DNA of 15,682 nucleotides from contig CAKSZU010000048.1 in assembly GCA_934526125.1 (NCBI GenBank), positions 1 through 15,682 on the forward strand. The letters are read 5' to 3'. Source of the stretch: an uncultured Faecalibacterium sp. Lineage in GTDB: Bacteria; Bacillota; Clostridia; Oscillospirales; Ruminococcaceae. The translations under genes were made by a program, and so were the position numbers. A model generated the notes under the pieces. The model was not told where the DNA came from. It was given only the letters and a program-made list of their open reading frames with translations, and did not search any database. This document shows positions 13,986-15,682 of this stretch, in pieces; within the stretch, counting starts at the first letter, position 1; the number at the start of each line of letters is the position of its first letter.

Positions 13986-14609
13986 ATGAGTAAAAAGATC
14001 CGCATCACAAAACCCAGTGTGCTGCCGTTCTATGCGGCGGCGCTGGTCTTCGTGGTGCTTTGCGCGGTGCTGCCGGTCTACCGGCTCTGGGCGCTGCTGG
14101 CCGCGCTGGCGGCCGCGGCCGCGGCCTTTGCGGCGGCGCGGAAGCTCTGCCCGCCCCGGGTGACGGAAAAGGAAGTGCCCTTCCATACCGGCGTGGACGA
14201 TGTGGATGCCATGCTGACAGAAATGCAGAAGCAGCTGGATACCCTTCACGCCCTGAACGAGGCCCTGCCCGACCCGCAGCTGTCGGCGGCCATGACCCGG
14301 ATGGAGAAGGCGGGCCGCTCGATCGTGGAGACGGTGGAAGCCGCCCCCGCCAAGGCAAAGCAGGTGCGCCGCTTTGCCAACTACTACCTGCCCGATGCCG
14401 TGAATGTGCTGCAGCAGTATGCAAAACTGGCCCGGCAGGGGGTGCGCGGAGAGAACGCCTCCGCCATCCGTGCGGAGGTGGAGCAGAACGCTGCTTCCAT
14501 TGCCGCGGCATTTGAAAATCAGCTCGATGCCCTCTATGCGGCGGAGAGCATGGATCTCTCTGCAGACCTGACGGTCCTGCAGAGTATGCTGAAGGGGCAG
14601 GGCTTGTAA
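13986..14609 (+). CDS. XpaC-family (5-bromo-4-chloroindolyl phosphate hydrolysis) membrane protein
   Basis: The 207-residue protein has a basic start and two membrane segments (about 12-32 and 34-52). The second is almost pure Ala/Leu, coded by a GCGGCCGCGGCC-type run. A helical cytoplasmic part follows. RRFANYYLPDAVNVLQQYAKL (128-148) is the signature of the XpaC family (PF10112), whose name comes from a colony-colour phenotype; the molecular role is not established. The start has AGGAGG about seven bases before the ATG. It stands 33 bases before a TelA-family gene, the usual partner in Firmicutes, which supports a joint role in envelope or toxic-compound stress. No phosphatase motif is visible, so a direct enzymatic activity is doubtful. 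Confidence 0.88.
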   Translation: MSKKIRITKPSVLPFYAAALVFVVLCAVLPVYRLWALLAALAAAAAAFAAARKLCPPRVTEKEVPFHTGVDDVDAMLTEMQKQLDTLHALNEALPDPQLSAAMTRMEKAGRSIVETVEAAPAKAKQVRRFANYYLPDAVNVLQQYAKLARQGVRGENASAIRAEVEQNAASIAAAFENQLDALYAAESMDLSADLTVLQSMLKGQGL

Positions 14610-14642
14610 GCCCGCCGGAATTTGGAAAGGATGGAATCAACC

Positions 14643-15682
14643 ATGGCTGACAACAATACGCTGAACTTTGATCTGGACGCCCCCGCAGTCCCCACCCTGA
14701 CGCTGGACCCCACCCCGGAGGTAGAGGAAAAGAAGCCGGAGCCTGCCGCGCAGGCTGCCCAGCAGCCCGAGGTGAACCTGACGGCAGAGGAGCAGGCGAT
14801 GGTGAACTCTTTTGCGGAGAAGATCGACATCACCAACAGCCAGCAGGTGCTGCAGTACGGCTCGGCCTGCCAGAAGAAGATCGGCGATTTCTCCGAGGCG
14901 GCCCTTTCCAAGGTGTCCACCAAGGATCTGGGCGAGGTGGGCGACATGATCACCAGCCTGATCGGCGAGCTGAAGAGCTTCGACGCCAACGAGGAACAGC
15001 AGAAGGGCATCATGGGCTTCTTCAAGAAGAAATCCAACCAGATCGACGCCCTCAAGACGAAGTACAACAAGGCCGAGACCAACGTGGAGAAGATCCAGTC
15101 CATGCTGGAGGCCCATCAGGTCCAGCTGATGAAGGACATCGCCATGCTGGATAAGATGTATGAGCTGAACATGGCCTACTTCAAGGAGCTGAGCATGTAT
15201 ATCCTCGCCGGCAAGAAGAAGCTGGCGGAGGTGCGGGCCAATGAGCTGCAGCAGGCCATGGACAAGGCGAAAGCCTCCGGTCTGCCGGAGGATGCTCAGG
15301 CGGCCCGGGATCTGGCTGACCAGTGCGAGCGGTTCGAGAAGAAGCTCTATGATCTGGAGCTGACCCGGAACATCAGCCTGCAGATGGGCCCCCAGATCCG
15401 TCTGCTGCAGAACAACAACGCCATGATGACCGAGAAGATCCAGTCCACCATCGTCAATACCATCCCGCTGTGGAAGAACCAGATGGTGCTGGCGCTGGGT
15501 CTGGCACACAGCCAGCAGGCCATGCAGGCAGAGCGCGCGGTCACCGATATGACCAACGACCTGCTCAAGAAGAACGCCGAGGCACTCAAGATGGGCACCA
15601 TCGAGACCGCCAAGGAGAGCCAGCGCGGCGTGGTGGACATCGAGACCCTGCAGCAGACCAACAAGAGCCTGATCGAGACCCT
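14643..15682 (+). CDS. TelA-family toxic anion resistance protein, N-terminal part
   Basis: The frame is open to the window edge, giving 346 residues without a stop; family members are usually about 360-400, so little is missing. The N-terminus (NFDLDAPAVPTLTLDP) is a low-complexity Pro/Glu-rich linker, and the rest is long helical coiled coil. Family hallmarks are IRLLQNNNAMMTEKIQSTI, NTIPLWKNQMVLALGL and LLKKNAEALKMGTIETAKE, then VDIETLQQTNKSLIE near the edge. The family is named for tellurite resistance (KlaA/TelA), but its general role is unclear. ATG at 14643 is preferred because the GGAAAGGA site is 11 bases upstream; the in-frame ATG at 14631 overlaps that site. It is co-transcribed with the XpaC-like gene. 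Confidence 0.93.
   Translation, partial: MADNNTLNFDLDAPAVPTLTLDPTPEVEEKKPEPAAQAAQQPEVNLTAEEQAMVNSFAEKIDITNSQQVLQYGSACQKKIGDFSEAALSKVSTKDLGEVGDMITSLIGELKSFDANEEQQKGIMGFFKKKSNQIDALKTKYNKAETNVEKIQSMLEAHQVQLMKDIAMLDKMYELNMAYFKELSMYILAGKKKLAEVRANELQQAMDKAKASGLPEDAQAARDLADQCERFEKKLYDLELTRNISLQMGPQIRLLQNNNAMMTEKIQSTIVNTIPLWKNQMVLALGLAHSQQAMQAERAVTDMTNDLLKKNAEALKMGTIETAKESQRGVVDIETLQQTNKSLIET

Noticed and set aside
14113-14130. GCGGCCGCGGCCGCGGCC tandem run as a functional repeat
   Set aside because: It is simply alanine codons of the second membrane segment of the XpaC-family protein.
14534-15664. Minus-strand frames opposite the TelA-family gene
   Set aside because: The plus strand is open to the edge with strong TelA signatures.

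Overview
The window looks like chromosomal DNA of a low-redox gut Firmicute of the Oscillospiraceae/Ruminococcaceae type, most like Faecalibacterium. The reasons are strong AGGAGG-type ribosome sites, TTGACA/TATAAT promoters, a T-box leader, GC-rich Firmicute-like genes, a BCIP-hydrolysis (XpaC)/TelA pair and SLH-like surface protein architecture. The genus is an inference; no rRNA is present. No IS element, CRISPR array, tRNA or phage gene was seen.

Layout. 1-288: the end of a sugar ABC-transporter permease (MglC type), followed by a very long hairpin and a classical terminator. 527-2736: a promoter whose -35/-10 spacer is largely an uninterrupted run of 11 G, a structured 5' leader, and a 669-residue exported surface protein (beta-helix-like region, InlB-type repeat, membrane segment, SLH-like end). 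2946-3590 (minus): a small secreted protein of unknown role. 3668-5485 (minus): the ATP-dependent membrane protease FtsH. 5670-6177 (minus): a type II toxin-antitoxin pair with a YafQ-family toxin. 6419-11381: a complete leucine operon, leuA-leuC-leuD-leuB, behind a strong promoter and a T-box attenuator. 11411-12414: a putative heavy-metal/manganese exporter behind a promoter flanked by a duplicated dyad element. 12511-13910: a Cof-type HAD phosphatase overlapping a hypoxanthine/uracil-DNA glycosylase by ATGA. 13986-15682: an XpaC-family membrane protein and the start of a TelA-family protein, which runs off the window.

How it works together. The leu genes make leucine from 2-ketoisovalerate and should be switched on when charged tRNA-Leu falls; the other operons are independent housekeeping or stress units. 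The most unusual element is the poly-G promoter at 527-557. Slippage in the G run would change the spacer length (19 bp as read; 17 bp would be ideal), so the surface protein is a good candidate for reversible on/off phase variation. Second is the operator-like repeat around the metal-exporter promoter. Third is a LeuB whose usually near-invariant N-terminal GDGIGPE loop reads GDCSSPE.
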